NCBI GenBank assembly: GCA_018241125.1
Contig: JAFEEL010000033.1
Coordinates: 142,294 to 206,293 of the forward strand
From: Pseudomonadota bacterium
Lineage (GTDB): Bacteria > Pseudomonadota > Gammaproteobacteria > Xanthomonadales > Xanthomonadaceae
Direction of reading: 5' to 3'
DNA: 64,000 nucleotides
Shown here: positions 7,659 through 16,500 of the stretch, piece by piece
Position numbering within the stretch: the stretch's first letter is position 1
Layout of the letters: each line of letters starts with the position of its first letter
Program-made: the position numbers and the translations under genes
The notes under the pieces: model-generated
Databases searched by the model: none
What the model was told of the DNA's origin: nothing
The model's input: only the letters and a program-made list of their open reading frames with translations

Positions 7659-9706
7659 GGTGACGGACTCATGGCGGGACTCGGATCGGTGCCGGGCGGT
7701 TCCGGGGCCAGCTTGCTCTTGGCGATTGCTTGTCCGAGCAAGGATTCGAGTGTGCTGATAGTGTCATCGAGTGAACCCCAACGGTTGAATTTTCCCAGCA
7801 ATTCGATTTGGTGGCGAGCCTCGCCAAAGCGGCCAATCGCGATCAAGGCTTTCACCAGATTTGCTCGATAAGTCGGGGAGTTCGGAAACCGGGTGACGAT
7901 ATCGTCCGACAAGTGGATCGCCAAAGCAGGGTCATGCAGAACATCAAAGGCGAACTCTGCGTAGGCCGACATGATGTCGGGATTGTCGCCCGAAGCCGGG
8001 AGGGCGGCCAAAAAGACATCCAGCATTTGCGCGGGCTGAAACAGACAGTCGTCATGACGCATGCAGCGCGGCAGGAAGACGATGGCCTGGATGTCCGTTT
8101 GCGACGGCGGCCCGGCCTTGAGCTTGCGTACGATTTCGCTCCACCAACGCGGATCGACCGGCTGGTGCGTGCGTCCAGCAATAAAAATCAGCGCCTGCGC
8201 AGGTGCCAAGCCGCTATCGTTACGGTACACGCTGCGATTCAGGATTGACTTGGCGCGATCAAGCAAGGGCGAACGCACGTCATCGCCAGCCGAGGCGATC
8301 AGAGACTGCGCCAGTGCGTATTGCGCACGCATGGAGTCCGGTCGCTTGCTGGCTTCCGCATACGCCAGACGTAACGGATTCGACCATTCGCACGATCGTG
8401 CGAAGGTGGTCGTACTGAAGAAGGCCAGTGCGATGACTGCCGCGAGCGTCGGAATCGGTGCCTTCACTGGGCGAGCCTGATAGCCCAGCACAGACGCAAC
8501 GGCCAACAGCAATCCAATCGATGGAAAATAATTGCGGTGCTCGAACACCAGCTCCAGCGGGATGATGGTGGCCGTCATCGCGTGGCCAGCGAAAAACCAC
8601 AACATGCCGAGGCAAAACAGTGGTCGGCGGTTTCGCTGCCATACGGCGAGCGCGAGCAGGCCAACCAGAAAGGCGATGGCCGCCAGCGTGCTTGGTGGCG
8701 ACAGCAACCCATGCGAGATCGCAAGGTCGTCGTGATAAAACGTGAGTTGCCGCAAGGTGGGCAGCAACGTCCAATCGATGTAGGCCACGAGCACGCGTGG
8801 CTCGGTGAGCAGGCGTTGCCCAATCGTGAATGTACGAAAGTGGTCTGCCGCCGCGAAAATCCAGCGCGACAACCACAACGTTCCGACGATCATCGGTACG
8901 AGCAGGAACACGGTGTGAGTGAAAATTGCAGGCTTGCTCCAGCGCCCGTCCTGATTGCGGAATCCAGTCAAGGCGAACTCGATGCAGGCGGTGAATAGCG
9001 GCAATAGTGCGGCGGACTCTTTCGCGGTCAGGCCGATCAAGGTAAAGGTGAGGACGATCCCCCAGCCGGCATGCGGTGCCACCCCGGTGGCGTAATTGCG
9101 ACGTCGCCAGCGCAGATAGAAGTAGATCCCGGCCAGCACGAATACCGTGGCCAGCGCCTCGATGCGCTGCGAGATGTAGGCGACGCCGGTCAAGTTGATC
9201 GGCGCAAGCAGCCAAAGGCCAGCGATTGCAAGCGCAAAGCCATCGATGCTCAGGGTCAGAGGTGGCTGCCCGCGCGTCGTGCGAATCTCGTGGTGCAAGC
9301 GTAGAAGTTGCCGCAGCAACAGGAACAACAGCCCGCCGTTGAGCAGGTGGATGGCGATGTTGGTGACCTTGAACCACCACGGATCAGGGCCGGTAAAAAA
9401 ATAGTTGGCCGCAAAGCTGAGCATGCTCAACCCTCGGAATTGCTTGGCCCCTACCTGTGAGAACGCTGCACGCGCCCAATCGCTGGGATGCAAGGTGGTC
9501 ACCTGCATCGCCGGATTCTGGATGTAATAGCTATCGTCGAACAGGTAGCCGCCGGAGAGGCTTGGCCAATACACCAGCGCGGTCAGTGCCAGCAGCAATG
9601 ACAGCAATGCCGGCGCGCCCGGCTTCCACGCTTCGGGAGATGCGAGTGCTGCCCGCGGCGGAGCGGTCGGCGTCATGGGAATGCGGGCAGTCAGTCGTGA
9701 CTGCAT
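7655..9706 (-). CDS. TMTC-like GT-C membrane protein with C-terminal TPR region
   Basis: A membrane protein of about 683 aa. The N-terminal part resembles the TMTC / GT-C family: a first periplasmic loop with YLFDDSYYIQNPA and RGLSMLSFAANYFFTGPDPW, then many transmembrane helices. The C-terminal 230 residues are soluble and TPR-like. GT-C proteins of this kind transfer sugars from polyprenyl phosphate to proteins. The start is ambiguous: ATG 9706 is used, ATG 9676 and TTG 9733 are alternatives, and none has a clear ribosome site. It lies just downstream of two pilin genes and upstream of a GtrB-like gene, so pilin glycosylation is a plausible but unproven role. Confidence 0.75.
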   Translation of the reverse strand: MQSRLTARIPMTPTAPPRAALASPEAWKPGAPALLSLLLALTALVYWPSLSGGYLFDDSYYIQNPAMQVTTLHPSDWARAAFSQVGAKQFRGLSMLSFAANYFFTGPDPWWFKVTNIAIHLLNGGLLFLLLRQLLRLHHEIRTTRGQPPLTLSIDGFALAIAGLWLLAPINLTGVAYISQRIEALATVFVLAGIYFYLRWRRRNYATGVAPHAGWGIVLTFTLIGLTAKESAALLPLFTACIEFALTGFRNQDGRWSKPAIFTHTVFLLVPMIVGTLWLSRWIFAAADHFRTFTIGQRLLTEPRVLVAYIDWTLLPTLRQLTFYHDDLAISHGLLSPPSTLAAIAFLVGLLALAVWQRNRRPLFCLGMLWFFAGHAMTATIIPLELVFEHRNYFPSIGLLLAVASVLGYQARPVKAPIPTLAAVIALAFFSTTTFARSCEWSNPLRLAYAEASKRPDSMRAQYALAQSLIASAGDDVRSPLLDRAKSILNRSVYRNDSGLAPAQALIFIAGRTHQPVDPRWWSEIVRKLKAGPPSQTDIQAIVFLPRCMRHDDCLFQPAQMLDVFLAALPASGDNPDIMSAYAEFAFDVLHDPALAIHLSDDIVTRFPNSPTYRANLVKALIAIGRFGEARHQIELLGKFNRWGSLDDTISTLESLLGQAIAKSKLAPEPPGTDPSPAMSPSP

Positions 9707-9779
9707 GGTGACAGTCGAGGCGCCGGCCCTCAAGGGATCGTGGCCAGGATCGGTGGCATGGCAAGGCTGCAGAAATGAA

Positions 9780-9803
9780 GAGGGCCGCCTTGCGGCGGCC
9801 CTC
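9780..9803 (-). terminator. Rho-independent terminator of the first pilin gene
   Basis: A perfect 10-bp stem (GAGGGCCGCC at 9780-9789 with GGCGGCCCTC at 9794-9803) with a 4-nt loop lies 40 nt past the pilin stop. On the - strand it is followed by a T-rich stretch (TTCATTTCT). It should separate pilin transcription from the glycan operon further on. Confidence 0.85.
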
Positions 9804-9843
9804 GGTGCAACGGTTGAGTGATATCAACCGAAGCGGCCATCCA

Positions 9844-10308
9844 TTACGGACGGCAGATCGACGGACGGTACTTCGGGTTCACGTTCGAACCGGCGGCCGT
9901 GGTGCAGGCCCACGTGGTGGAACCGGCAGCGCCGGTGGCCTTGAACACCAGAACCTTGGTGGCGACCAGCGCATTGGCCTGGTTGCCGTAGGTGACGGTG
10001 ATGGTGCCGGTGGCGCCCACGCCCGAGCCAGCAGCGCCGCCGACCGTGACTTTGGTCACGTAGTTGCCGTTGATGCTGGTGTCGGTGGCAACGCCAGCCG
10101 AGACGTTGGTGCCCGGGAAGCGACCCTTGTTCGAGTAGAACTCGGCCAAGGCGGTCTTGCTGCCTTCGGCCAAGCTGGAGCCTTCCGAAACCTGCGAGCG
10201 GATCACGTAATCCTGGTAGGCCGGGATGGCGATGGCCGCCAAGATGGCGATGATCGCGACCACGATCATCAGTTCGATCAGGGTGAAGCCTTGCTGGAGC
10301 TTGTTCAT
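9844..10308 (-). CDS. pilA: Type IVa major pilin (first copy)
   Basis: A 154-aa type IVa prepilin. It has a six-residue leader ending in Gly (MNKLQQG), then the class III cleavage site and the hydrophobic alpha1 [18 protein letters not shown] with Glu5, followed by YQDYVIRSQ. Two cysteines near the C-terminus (TTWACTT and PSIC) can form the D-region disulfide loop. ATG 10308 is preceded by AAAGGAA. PilD cleaves and N-methylates such proteins before assembly into the pilus. The gene has its own sigma-54 promoter and terminator, consistent with strong PilR-dependent expression. Confidence 0.95.
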   Translation of the reverse strand: MNKLQQGFTLIELMIVVAIIAILAAIAIPAYQDYVIRSQVSEGSSLAEGSKTALAEFYSNKGRFPGTNVSAGVATDTSINGNYVTKVTVGGAAGSGVGATGTITVTYGNQANALVATKVLVFKATGAAGSTTWACTTAAGSNVNPKYRPSICRP

Positions 10309-10417
10309 GACAATTCCTTTGGGTGGTGGGTTAGCTAACCTTGCCTGCATTCCGGGCGGTTTCAACACCTCGTCCGTGGGCCTGAACCGACCCGCAAATG
10401 CCTGCGAGGGACATCAA

Positions 10418-10432
10418 GCAATTGCCGTGCCA
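10418..10432 (-). promoter_or_regulatory. Sigma-54 (-24/-12) promoter of the first pilin gene
   Basis: Read on the - strand, the element is TGGCACGGCAATTGC, an exact match to the TGGCACG-N4-TTGC consensus. It lies about 110 bp upstream of the pilin ATG. This is the expected target of RNA polymerase-sigma54 activated by PilR, whose gene lies 4 kb away in the window. Confidence 0.92.
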
Positions 10433-10524
10433 ACATCTGGACTGTGAGCAACTGCACGGTTATCGCCCCTTCAGGATGGCCGGTTTGTGGTAGATCGTCA
10501 ACGAAAGATTGCTTGGGTCAAAAA

Positions 10525-10541
10525 GTGACGCAAAACGTCAC
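10525..10541 (-). terminator. Inverted repeat at the end of the second pilin gene, weak terminator or PilR-site candidate
   Basis: GTGACG (10525-10530) and CGTCAC (10536-10541) form a 6-bp stem with a 5-nt loop, overlapping the stop codon of the second pilin gene. On the - strand it is followed by TTTTT, which suits a short intrinsic terminator. It also lies about 95 bp upstream of the next pilin promoter, where activator sites for sigma-54 promoters occur. Both roles are possible. Confidence 0.5.
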
Positions 10542-11002
10542 CGACAAATAGTCGGCAAATACTTTGGCGCCAGCGTGTTGAGCGGGGTCTTGCATGACCA
10601 TGTCATGGAACCGGCCCCCGCAGTGGGCCACATCACAAGGGTGCGGCCATTGATGGCGGCATTGGCCTGCTGGGGTGCTGCACTGGAAAAAGTGACTTTG
10701 ATGAAACCCAGCCCTCCTGCGAGCGCGCCCACATCCACCCGACTCACATAATTGCCATAGAGACTGGTTGGGGTCGGAAGAAATACCGACGATTCGCTGG
10801 AAGGCAAGCGTCCGGTGCTCGTGTAAAAATCATAGATGGCCGTCTTTGCTCCGGCCACGCTGGTCATGTTGAATCCTTCGGTGACTTGTGAGCGGATCAC
10901 GTAGTCCTGATAGGCGGGGATGGCGATCGCGGCGAGGATGGCGATGATCGCCACGACGATCATCAACTCGATCAGGGTGAAGCCGCGGTTGCGGGCACGC
11001 AT
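10538..11002 (-). CDS. Type IVa pilin (second copy)
   Basis: A second 154-aa type IVa prepilin with leader MRARNRG, the same alpha1 core [18 protein letters not shown] and a C-terminal cysteine pair (MTWSCKT and PTIC). The N-terminal 50 residues match the first pilin closely, while the globular part differs (for example [18 protein letters not shown]). This is typical of tandem pilins that diverge in the exposed domain. ATG 11002 follows GAGCCTCACC. It has its own sigma-54 promoter at 11031-11045 and ends 230 bp before the first pilin. It could be an alternative major pilin or a minor subunit. Confidence 0.93.
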   Translation of the reverse strand: MRARNRGFTLIELMIVVAIIAILAAIAIPAYQDYVIRSQVTEGFNMTSVAGAKTAIYDFYTSTGRLPSSESSVFLPTPTSLYGNYVSRVDVGALAGGLGFIKVTFSSAAPQQANAAINGRTLVMWPTAGAGSMTWSCKTPLNTLAPKYLPTICR

Positions 11003-11030
11003 GGTGAGGCTCCGGTATCAACAGGATTCA

Positions 11031-11045
11031 TGCAAGGTTCGTGCC
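11031..11045 (-). promoter_or_regulatory. Sigma-54 (-24/-12) promoter of the second pilin gene
   Basis: Read on the - strand the element is GGCACGAACCTTGCA, with the invariant GG (-24) and GC (-12) at correct spacing. It lies about 30 bp upstream of the ATG at 11002, so the transcript leader would be only about 15-20 nt. Confidence 0.8.
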
Positions 11046-11183
11046 TTGATCTTGTTCGTGAAGCCGGTCGCGATTTTCGAGACGTTCCAAGAGGCCCGCG
11101 TCGGCGACCGCCATGCAAGCGTTCGGGGCCGGACGCGGCTCGTGTAAGCTGCCGACCGGCTCCAGGCACTCAAGGGGATCGTC

Positions 11184-14171
11184 GTGGTCAAGGAAAACGC
11201 CATCGGGCGTGGCCTGCTCGCGCTGTTCGTGCTCTCCGGAGTGGCCGGGCTGATCTACCAGTCGGTATGGTCGCATTACTTGGGTCTGGTGCTCGGGCAT
11301 GCGGCCTACGCGCAGGCGTTGGTGCTGGCGATCTACATGGGCGGGATGGCGCTGGGCGCGTGGCTGGCCAGCCGCTACAGCCTGCGCTGGCGGCGCCTGA
11401 TCGTGGCCTATGCGGTCGTCGAGCTGTTGATCGGCGCGCTGGGCTGCGTGTTTCACCCGCTGTTCGTGGCGTATGTGGATTTTTCGCAGGATGTGGTGTT
11501 GCCGCATCTGCACAGCGATGGCGTGGCGCACCTGTGGCAGTGGATCAGCGCGGCGTTGACCATCGCTCCACAAAGCGTGTTGCTGGGCATGACCTTTCCG
11601 CTGATGAGCGGCGGCTACCTGCGCATCACCCCGCGCAACGACGGGCAGGTGCTGGGCGGGTTGTATTTCGCCAACAGCATCGGTGCCTCGGCCGGTGCGC
11701 TGATTTGCACCTTCGTCTTGTTGCCGTGGATCGGCATGCCCGGTGCGGTGCGCACGGCCGGCGCGTTGAATCTGCTGGTCGGTCTGCTGGCGCTGGCAAT
11801 GGCGTGGGGGCCGATCGCCGCGCAGCCGGGACGAGCACCGCTGGCGGCCCAGCCAGAGGCGGCACCTGGATCCGATCGCAAGGCGCGCTGGCTGTTGCTG
11901 GCCGCGGCGGTGACCGGCGGCACCTCGTTCGTCTACGAGGTCGGCTGGGTGCGCCTGCTCAATCAGGCACTGGGCACCACGGTGCACTCGTTCGAACTGA
12001 TGCTCTCGGCCTTCATCCTCGGCCTGGCCTTGGGCGGTTGGTGGGTTCGCCAGCGCAGCGCGCGTATCGAGGACGCCATCGCCGCCACCGGCCACGCGCA
12101 GGTGTGGATGGGCATCGCTGCGCTGCTGTCGTTGCCGTTGTTCACGCAGTCATTTGGCTGGGTCGCGTGGATGATGAACGCGCTGGCGCGCAACGATTCG
12201 GGCTACGACCTGTTCAATCTGGGCAGCGCCATCATCGCCATCGGAGTGATGTTGCCGGCGGCGTTTTTTGCCGGCATGACGCTGCCGCTGATCACCATGG
12301 CGCTGCTGCGCAAAGGTCATGGCGAGGCCAGCATCGGCCGCGTGTATGCCGCCAATACGCTGGGTGCGATCGTCGGCGTATTCCTGACCCTGCATGTGCT
12401 GATCCCTGCGATCGGCGTGGCCTTGTCGGTGACTTTGGCGGCCGCCGGCGATCTTCTGCTCGGCCTGCTGTTGTTGCGTTATTTCACCGATGTGCGCCGC
12501 TGGGTCGGCTATGCGGCGTCCGCTGCCTGCGGGGTGGCGGCGCTGGTGGTGAGCCTGCACTACGGGCGACCCGATCCGATGGCGCAGGCGGCCGGGGTGT
12601 TCAGGACCGGCAAGACCACCATACCGGGTCAGGTTGCTTACTTGCGTGACGGGAAAACGGCCACCGTCAGCGTGTTCACCGAAGGCCAGCGCTACGGCGT
12701 GATCGCGACCAATGGCAAGCCGGACGCCGGGATCCAGTTGCTGCCGGGGGGCAAGTCGTCGCCCGATGAAATCACCATGCGCATGGCGGCCGCCTTGCCG
12801 TTGGCGTTGTCGGAGCACCCCAACGACGTGGCGGTGATCGGTTGGGGTTCGGGCATGACCACCGCGACATTGCTCGGAAGCCCGGCGCCGAAGGAAGTCA
12901 CCACCATCGAGATCGAGCGCGCGATGTACGACGGCGCCCGCTTGTTGGGCTCGAAAGTTGCGGCCGGTTACACCGATCCGCGCTCTCGGCCGCGCTTTGA
13001 CGACGCGCGAACCTATTTTTCGACCGGCAACCGCCAGTTCGACGTCGTCATCTCCGAGCCATCCAATCCATGGGTGAGCGGGGTGGCCAGTCTGTTCACG
13101 CACGAGTTTTACGCTTTGGTACGCCGGCACCTGCGCCCGGGCGGGCTGCAGATCCAGTGGCTGCAAACTTACGAGATCGATGATCACCTCGTGGGGATGA
13201 TGGTGGCCGCGCTGATCGACGTCTTCCCGCATGTCGACGTCTACCTGACCAATAATGCCGACCTGATGTTCGTCGCGAGCGACCGGCCGTTGCCTGCCTT
13301 GGACGTTGCGCGGCTGGCGTCGATTCGTGAGTCGTTGGCAGACGTGGGGTTGCGTGGGCCGGACGACTTCCAGATGCGACGGATCGGCTCGACGCCGGTG
13401 TTGCGCGCTTTCGTCAACTACACCGGGGCCACCCCGCACTCGGATTTTTATCCCACGGTGTCCTTGCAAGGTCCGCGGGATCGTTTCATTCAGGCGCGAT
13501 CGTCGGTATTGCAGGACTTGGTGAGCAACGGCATGCCGATCCTGGATATCCTGCAGGGGCGCACTCCGCCCGAGCCGGCCAACGTCACCCGCGAGTCGAA
13601 TAGCACGCTTGCCGACGCCACCTTCCGTGCCTGGGCGGTGGTGCAAGGCATGCGCGGTGCGGGCGATCTGGAACTGCAGACGCAGGCGGCCGATCTGGCC
13701 AGTGACTTGCGTGATTTGCGTGGTTTGCGCGACGGTAGCGAGCCGGATTTCGCCAGCCGTTGGTACATCGACGTGTCGCACCTGGCCGGCGCCAGCATCG
13801 GCCTGCTGCCAGCCGATGCTTTGGCCGGGGCGTGGATCGATCCGGCATGGCTGCCCGCCGGCGCCGATCTGCCAGCGCCGGCAAAAGCGGTCTTGGCCGC
13901 CTTTGATGCCGCCGCCCGCCGCGACGTGGCACGCATGCGGCCTACCGCGGAAGCGGCGTTGCAGGCGCTGCGCAGCGAGCCGGCGGCACCGGACATTCTG
14001 CGCGAACAGATGCTGGTGCTGGCGATGCTCGGCGCCATCGGCGAGGGTCAACCGCAGGCTGTGGCCCGGTTGGACCAGCAATGGGGCGATCGCCTCCAAC
14101 CTTCTGCAGCCTATATGCCGATGCGCATCTACCTGCGGGCGTGGGCCGATCTGCCGCCGGGGAAACAGTGA
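11184..14171 (+). CDS. Multi-pass membrane protein fused to a spermidine-synthase-like domain
   Basis: A 995-aa fusion. Residues 1 to about 450 hold around 12 hydrophobic helices arranged as two repeats (GLLALFVLSGVAGLIYQSVW and later GTSFVYEVGWVRLL). Residues of about 540-760 are a Rossmann domain like polyamine aminopropyltransferases (VAVIGWGSGMTTATLL, TTIEIERAMYDGARL, FDVVISEPSNPWVSGVASLF). A helical C-terminal part of about 200 residues is not recognised. Start GTG 11184 has AAGGGG seven bases upstream. The gene is divergent from the second pilin and convergent with pilR. Actual polyamine synthesis is unproven for such fusions. Confidence 0.85.
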   Translation: MVKENAIGRGLLALFVLSGVAGLIYQSVWSHYLGLVLGHAAYAQALVLAIYMGGMALGAWLASRYSLRWRRLIVAYAVVELLIGALGCVFHPLFVAYVDFSQDVVLPHLHSDGVAHLWQWISAALTIAPQSVLLGMTFPLMSGGYLRITPRNDGQVLGGLYFANSIGASAGALICTFVLLPWIGMPGAVRTAGALNLLVGLLALAMAWGPIAAQPGRAPLAAQPEAAPGSDRKARWLLLAAAVTGGTSFVYEVGWVRLLNQALGTTVHSFELMLSAFILGLALGGWWVRQRSARIEDAIAATGHAQVWMGIAALLSLPLFTQSFGWVAWMMNALARNDSGYDLFNLGSAIIAIGVMLPAAFFAGMTLPLITMALLRKGHGEASIGRVYAANTLGAIVGVFLTLHVLIPAIGVALSVTLAAAGDLLLGLLLLRYFTDVRRWVGYAASAACGVAALVVSLHYGRPDPMAQAAGVFRTGKTTIPGQVAYLRDGKTATVSVFTEGQRYGVIATNGKPDAGIQLLPGGKSSPDEITMRMAAALPLALSEHPNDVAVIGWGSGMTTATLLGSPAPKEVTTIEIERAMYDGARLLGSKVAAGYTDPRSRPRFDDARTYFSTGNRQFDVVISEPSNPWVSGVASLFTHEFYALVRRHLRPGGLQIQWLQTYEIDDHLVGMMVAALIDVFPHVDVYLTNNADLMFVASDRPLPALDVARLASIRESLADVGLRGPDDFQMRRIGSTPVLRAFVNYTGATPHSDFYPTVSLQGPRDRFIQARSSVLQDLVSNGMPILDILQGRTPPEPANVTRESNSTLADATFRAWAVVQGMRGAGDLELQTQAADLASDLRDLRGLRDGSEPDFASRWYIDVSHLAGASIGLLPADALAGAWIDPAWLPAGADLPAPAKAVLAAFDAAARRDVARMRPTAEAALQALRSEPAAPDILREQMLVLAMLGAIGEGQPQAVARLDQQWGDRLQPSAAYMPMRIYLRAWADLPPGKQ

Positions 14172-14181
14172 TGCCCGCCGC

Positions 14182-15564
14182 TCACTCGATCGCCAGCTTC
14201 TTGAGCTTGTAGCGCAGCGCGCGGAAGGTGATGCCGAGCTTGGCGGCGGCCTTGGTCTTGTTGTAGCGGCACTCCTCGAGGGCGCGCACGATGGCCTCGC
14301 GCTCGAGGTTTTCCAGGTGCCGGGGTAGGTCGTCGCCGCTGCCGGTGGGGCTCGGGCTGGCGCCGGTCGGGCCGTTACCGGCCGACGCGCTCACGGCGGC
14401 GCTGGCGCCGCGTGGGCCAGTGCCTGCCGGCAGGCGCAGGTCGGGCGGCTGGATGGTCTCACCCTCGCACAGGGCGGTGGCGCGTTCGAGGATGTTTTCC
14501 AGCTCGCGCACGTTGCCCGGAAACGGGTAATCGCGCAGCACCACCAGCGCGTCGGCGGACAGCACCGGCATGGGCTCGCCGATCTCGCTCGATAGCCGGC
14601 GCAAGATCGCATCGGCCAGCAGCGGGATGTCCTCCACCCGCTCGCGCAGGGGCGGCACCCGCAGCTCGATCACGTTCAGGCGGTAGAACAAGTCGTGACG
14701 AAAGCGGTTGTCCTCGACCTGCCGCGCCAGATCCTTGTGGGTGGCCGAGAGGATGCGCACGTCCACCGGGATTTCCGTGGGTGCACCGACCGGGCGCACG
14801 GATTTCTCCTGGATCGCGCGCAGCAGCTTGACCTGCATCGACAGCGGCAGCTCGGCCACCTCGTCGAGGAACAAGGTGCCACCGTGCGCGGCCTGGAACA
14901 GGCCCTCCTTGTCGGCGTGGGCGCCAGTGAAGCTGCCCTTCTTGTGCCCGAAAAACTCGCTTTCCATCAGTTCGGTCGGGATTGCGCCGCAGTTGACCGG
15001 CACGAACGGGCCGCTCGCACGCGGGCCTTGCTCGTGGATCAGGCGCGCCACCCGCTCCTTGCCGGCACCCGATTCACCGGCGATGTACACCGGCGCCTGC
15101 GAGCGCGCGAGTTTGCCGATGGTCTGCCGCAGCTGTTGCATCACCGGCGCCTGCCCGATCAAGCCCGAGGATGTCGGCGCTGCCGCGGCGCGGCGCTGTT
15201 GCAGCTCCAGCGCGTTGTTGACCAGTCGCCGCAGGACCGACAAGTCCACCGGCTTGGAGACGAAATCGAAGGCGCCGGCCTTGAGCGCGTCCACCGCCGC
15301 CTCGACGTTGCCGTAGGCGGTGATCATCGCCACCGGTGTTTCCGGGTGGCGGGCGACGATGTGCGCGACGATCTCCAGACCGTTGCCGTCGGGCAGGCGC
15401 ATATCGGTCAGGCACAACCCGTAGCGTGCGCCGGCCAGGCGGGCGCGGGCCTCGGCGACGGTGCCGGCCGAATCCACCAGCAGGCCCATGCGGCCCAGGG
15501 TGATGGTCAGCAGTTCGCGGATGTCGCGTTCGTCGTCGACGACCAGAACGGTGGGCTTGCTCAT
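14182..15564 (-). CDS. pilR: Sigma-54-dependent response regulator PilR
   Basis: A 460-aa NtrC-type regulator. A receiver domain (phospho-acceptor D54 in CLTDMRLPDG) precedes an AAA+ domain with Walker A GESGAGKE at 163-170, the sigma-54 contact loop GSFTGA at 210-215 and FLDEVAELPL. A C-terminal Fis-type helix-turn-helix includes KTKAAAKLGITFRALRYKLKK. The start at 15564 begins MSKPTVLVVDDE. PilR receives phosphate from PilS and activates pilin transcription. Both pilin genes 4 kb away carry sigma-54 promoters, which supports the assignment over other NtrC-type regulators. The prophage begins 84 bp upstream of the start codon and separates it from pilS. A TATACT hexamer at 15573-15578 (- strand) is a possible -10 element. 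Confidence 0.93.
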   Translation of the reverse strand: MSKPTVLVVDDERDIRELLTITLGRMGLLVDSAGTVAEARARLAGARYGLCLTDMRLPDGNGLEIVAHIVARHPETPVAMITAYGNVEAAVDALKAGAFDFVSKPVDLSVLRRLVNNALELQQRRAAAAPTSSGLIGQAPVMQQLRQTIGKLARSQAPVYIAGESGAGKERVARLIHEQGPRASGPFVPVNCGAIPTELMESEFFGHKKGSFTGAHADKEGLFQAAHGGTLFLDEVAELPLSMQVKLLRAIQEKSVRPVGAPTEIPVDVRILSATHKDLARQVEDNRFRHDLFYRLNVIELRVPPLRERVEDIPLLADAILRRLSSEIGEPMPVLSADALVVLRDYPFPGNVRELENILERATALCEGETIQPPDLRLPAGTGPRGASAAVSASAGNGPTGASPSPTGSGDDLPRHLENLEREAIVRALEECRYNKTKAAAKLGITFRALRYKLKKLAIE

Positions 15565-15610
15565 GCGCCGGGAGTATACGGGAGCGCACGTCGTGGCCGC
15601 AGTGCGCGCT

Positions 15611-15648
15611 TCACGCCGTCGGGCCGGGTTGGCTGTGCGTCGCCAACG
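15611..15648 (-). pseudogene. Detached 3' tail of pilS left beside pilR
   Basis: If the prophage and one copy of the CCAACG repeat are removed in silico, the pilS frame reads on from EPL into 13 further codons, ATHSQPGPTA and preceding residues, and stops at a TGA (15613-15611) 46 nt before pilR. These bases are the displaced end of pilS. The intact pilS copy now ends on a phage-supplied stop. Confidence 0.75.
15643..15648. repeat. Left copy of the prophage target-site duplication (CCAACG)
   Basis: CCAACG directly abuts the left TG of the prophage and is repeated directly after the right CA at 51911-51916. Mu itself makes 5-bp duplications, so one of the six bases could match by chance. Confidence 0.8.
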
Positions 15649-15687
15649 TGACCACGGGTGAGATATTGGAGCCCGCCAGGCGCGATA
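15649..15687 (+). other. Left prophage terminus with two transposase-binding-like boxes
   Basis: From the terminal TG (15649), GTGAGATA lies at bp 10-17 (15658-15665) and GCGCGATA at bp 32-39 (15680-15687), 22 bp (two helical turns) apart. The right end has the same two boxes in swapped order at identical offsets. This is the pattern expected of MuA end-binding sites. The remaining 95 bp up to the Mor gene holds a 7-bp hairpin (15741-15761) and no gene. Confidence 0.85.
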
Positions 15688-15782
15688 TTTGCCCGGAAGA
15701 AGCCGGAAGAATCGGGAAGTTGCGGGGTGAGAATGCAACGCCATTGCGTGGGATGCAATGGAATAGGAGGCCGCCGAAGGTG

Positions 15783-16124
15783 TCAGAACAGGTCGGGCTG
15801 GTCGGGGTCGTCGGAGCGCGATTGGGCGCGTTTGATAAGCTTGCGGACGCCGTTTTCGGTCATACCGAAACGCTTTGCGATCTCGGCGAACGAGGCACCA
15901 GCGGTGCGGACGGCCATGATCTCTTGCTCGCGAGCGCTGAGCTGGTAACGGTCGTCCTTGGGGAAGGAAAGGACTTGGCCGCCCATCTCCTGGGCGATCT
16001 CGTCGGCGATGGCGCAGCCGACGTGGTCGGCGTGGTCGGACGGCAGCCCAAGCGAGGCCGCCACGCGCGCCGCAGTCTCGGCGATCAGTCGGTAGAACGC
16101 GGATCGACGGGCCTTCATGTTCAT
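15783..16124 (-). CDS. Mor-family transcription activator
   Basis: A 113-aa protein of the Mor/C activator family of Mu-like phages. An N-terminal dimerisation part includes the ADHVGCAIADEIAQEMGGQ region. A C-terminal helix-turn-helix follows (YQLSAREQEIMAVRT, SFAEIAKRFGMTENGVRKLIKRA). In Mu, Mor switches on the middle promoter. No separate C protein was found here, so this single activator may drive the late genes. ATG 16124 is used, one base after the stop of the upstream gene; ATG 16118 is an alternative. It is the last gene of the leftward early operon and points toward pilR. Confidence 0.88.
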   Translation of the reverse strand: MNMKARRSAFYRLIAETAARVAASLGLPSDHADHVGCAIADEIAQEMGGQVLSFPKDDRYQLSAREQEIMAVRTAGASFAEIAKRFGMTENGVRKLIKRAQSRSDDPDQPDLF

Positions 16125-16125
16125 G

Positions 16126-16500
16126 TCAGTGCGTCGTCTGTGCAACGGTCACGACGTATCCGGCATCGCGCAGAGCGGCGACGGCGAACTGATAATCCAG
16201 CGTCACCGTGACTGCCGTTCCGGCTTCCGATTCGGATGCGGCGCTTTGCTCGCGAAGCCGTTCCAACACGATCAAACCGTCTTTCATCGCCGCAATGCCG
16301 CGCGTCTGGGCATGGCTGAGCAATGCGCCGGAAGTCGCCGCCTGTTCGGCCAGCCGCGCCCTGACGTGCAGCCTGCGCGCTTCGATCTGCGCATATCTCG
16401 CAGCATCGCGGGCGCGCTGGTAGCGGCAGCCGGCCCACCAACCCAGCATCCCGCCGTAGGCGAACGCCGCAACCATTCCAGCCAGCACAGCGGCGCTCAA
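16126..16500 (-). CDS. Small membrane-anchored phage protein of unknown function
   Basis: A 124-aa protein with one N-terminal hydrophobic helix (VLAGMVAAFAYGGMLGWWAG), then an Arg/Ala/Glu-rich helical region likely to form a coiled coil, then a mixed C-terminus. The topology resembles an Rz-type inner-membrane spanin, but its position between gemA and mor in the early operon argues against a lysis role. Start TTG 16500 overlaps the gemA stop (TTGA). ATG 16476 is the alternative. Confidence 0.6.
   Translation of the reverse strand: MSAAVLAGMVAAFAYGGMLGWWAGCRYQRARDAARYAQIEARRLHVRARLAEQAATSGALLSHAQTRGIAAMKDGLIVLERLREQSAASESEAGTAVTVTLDYQFAVAALRDAGYVVTVAQTTH

Noticed and set aside
12150-14099. 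Long open frame of 649 codons on the - strand
   Set aside because: It is antisense to the membrane/spermidine-synthase gene, has Arg/His/Gly-rich composition and no recognisable domain. It is a GC-rich shadow frame.
11184-14171. True polyamine biosynthesis gene speE
   Set aside because: The spermidine-synthase-like domain is fused to about 12 membrane helices and has no speD partner nearby, so a symbol is not justified.
15658-15665. Left prophage end starting at the TG within GTGAGATA
   Set aside because: The 5 bp before it (ACGGG) has no partner at the right end; the box is an internal binding site.
16126-16500. Rz-type spanin
   Set aside because: Topology fits, but it is in the early operon between gemA and mor and no Rz1 is nested in it.
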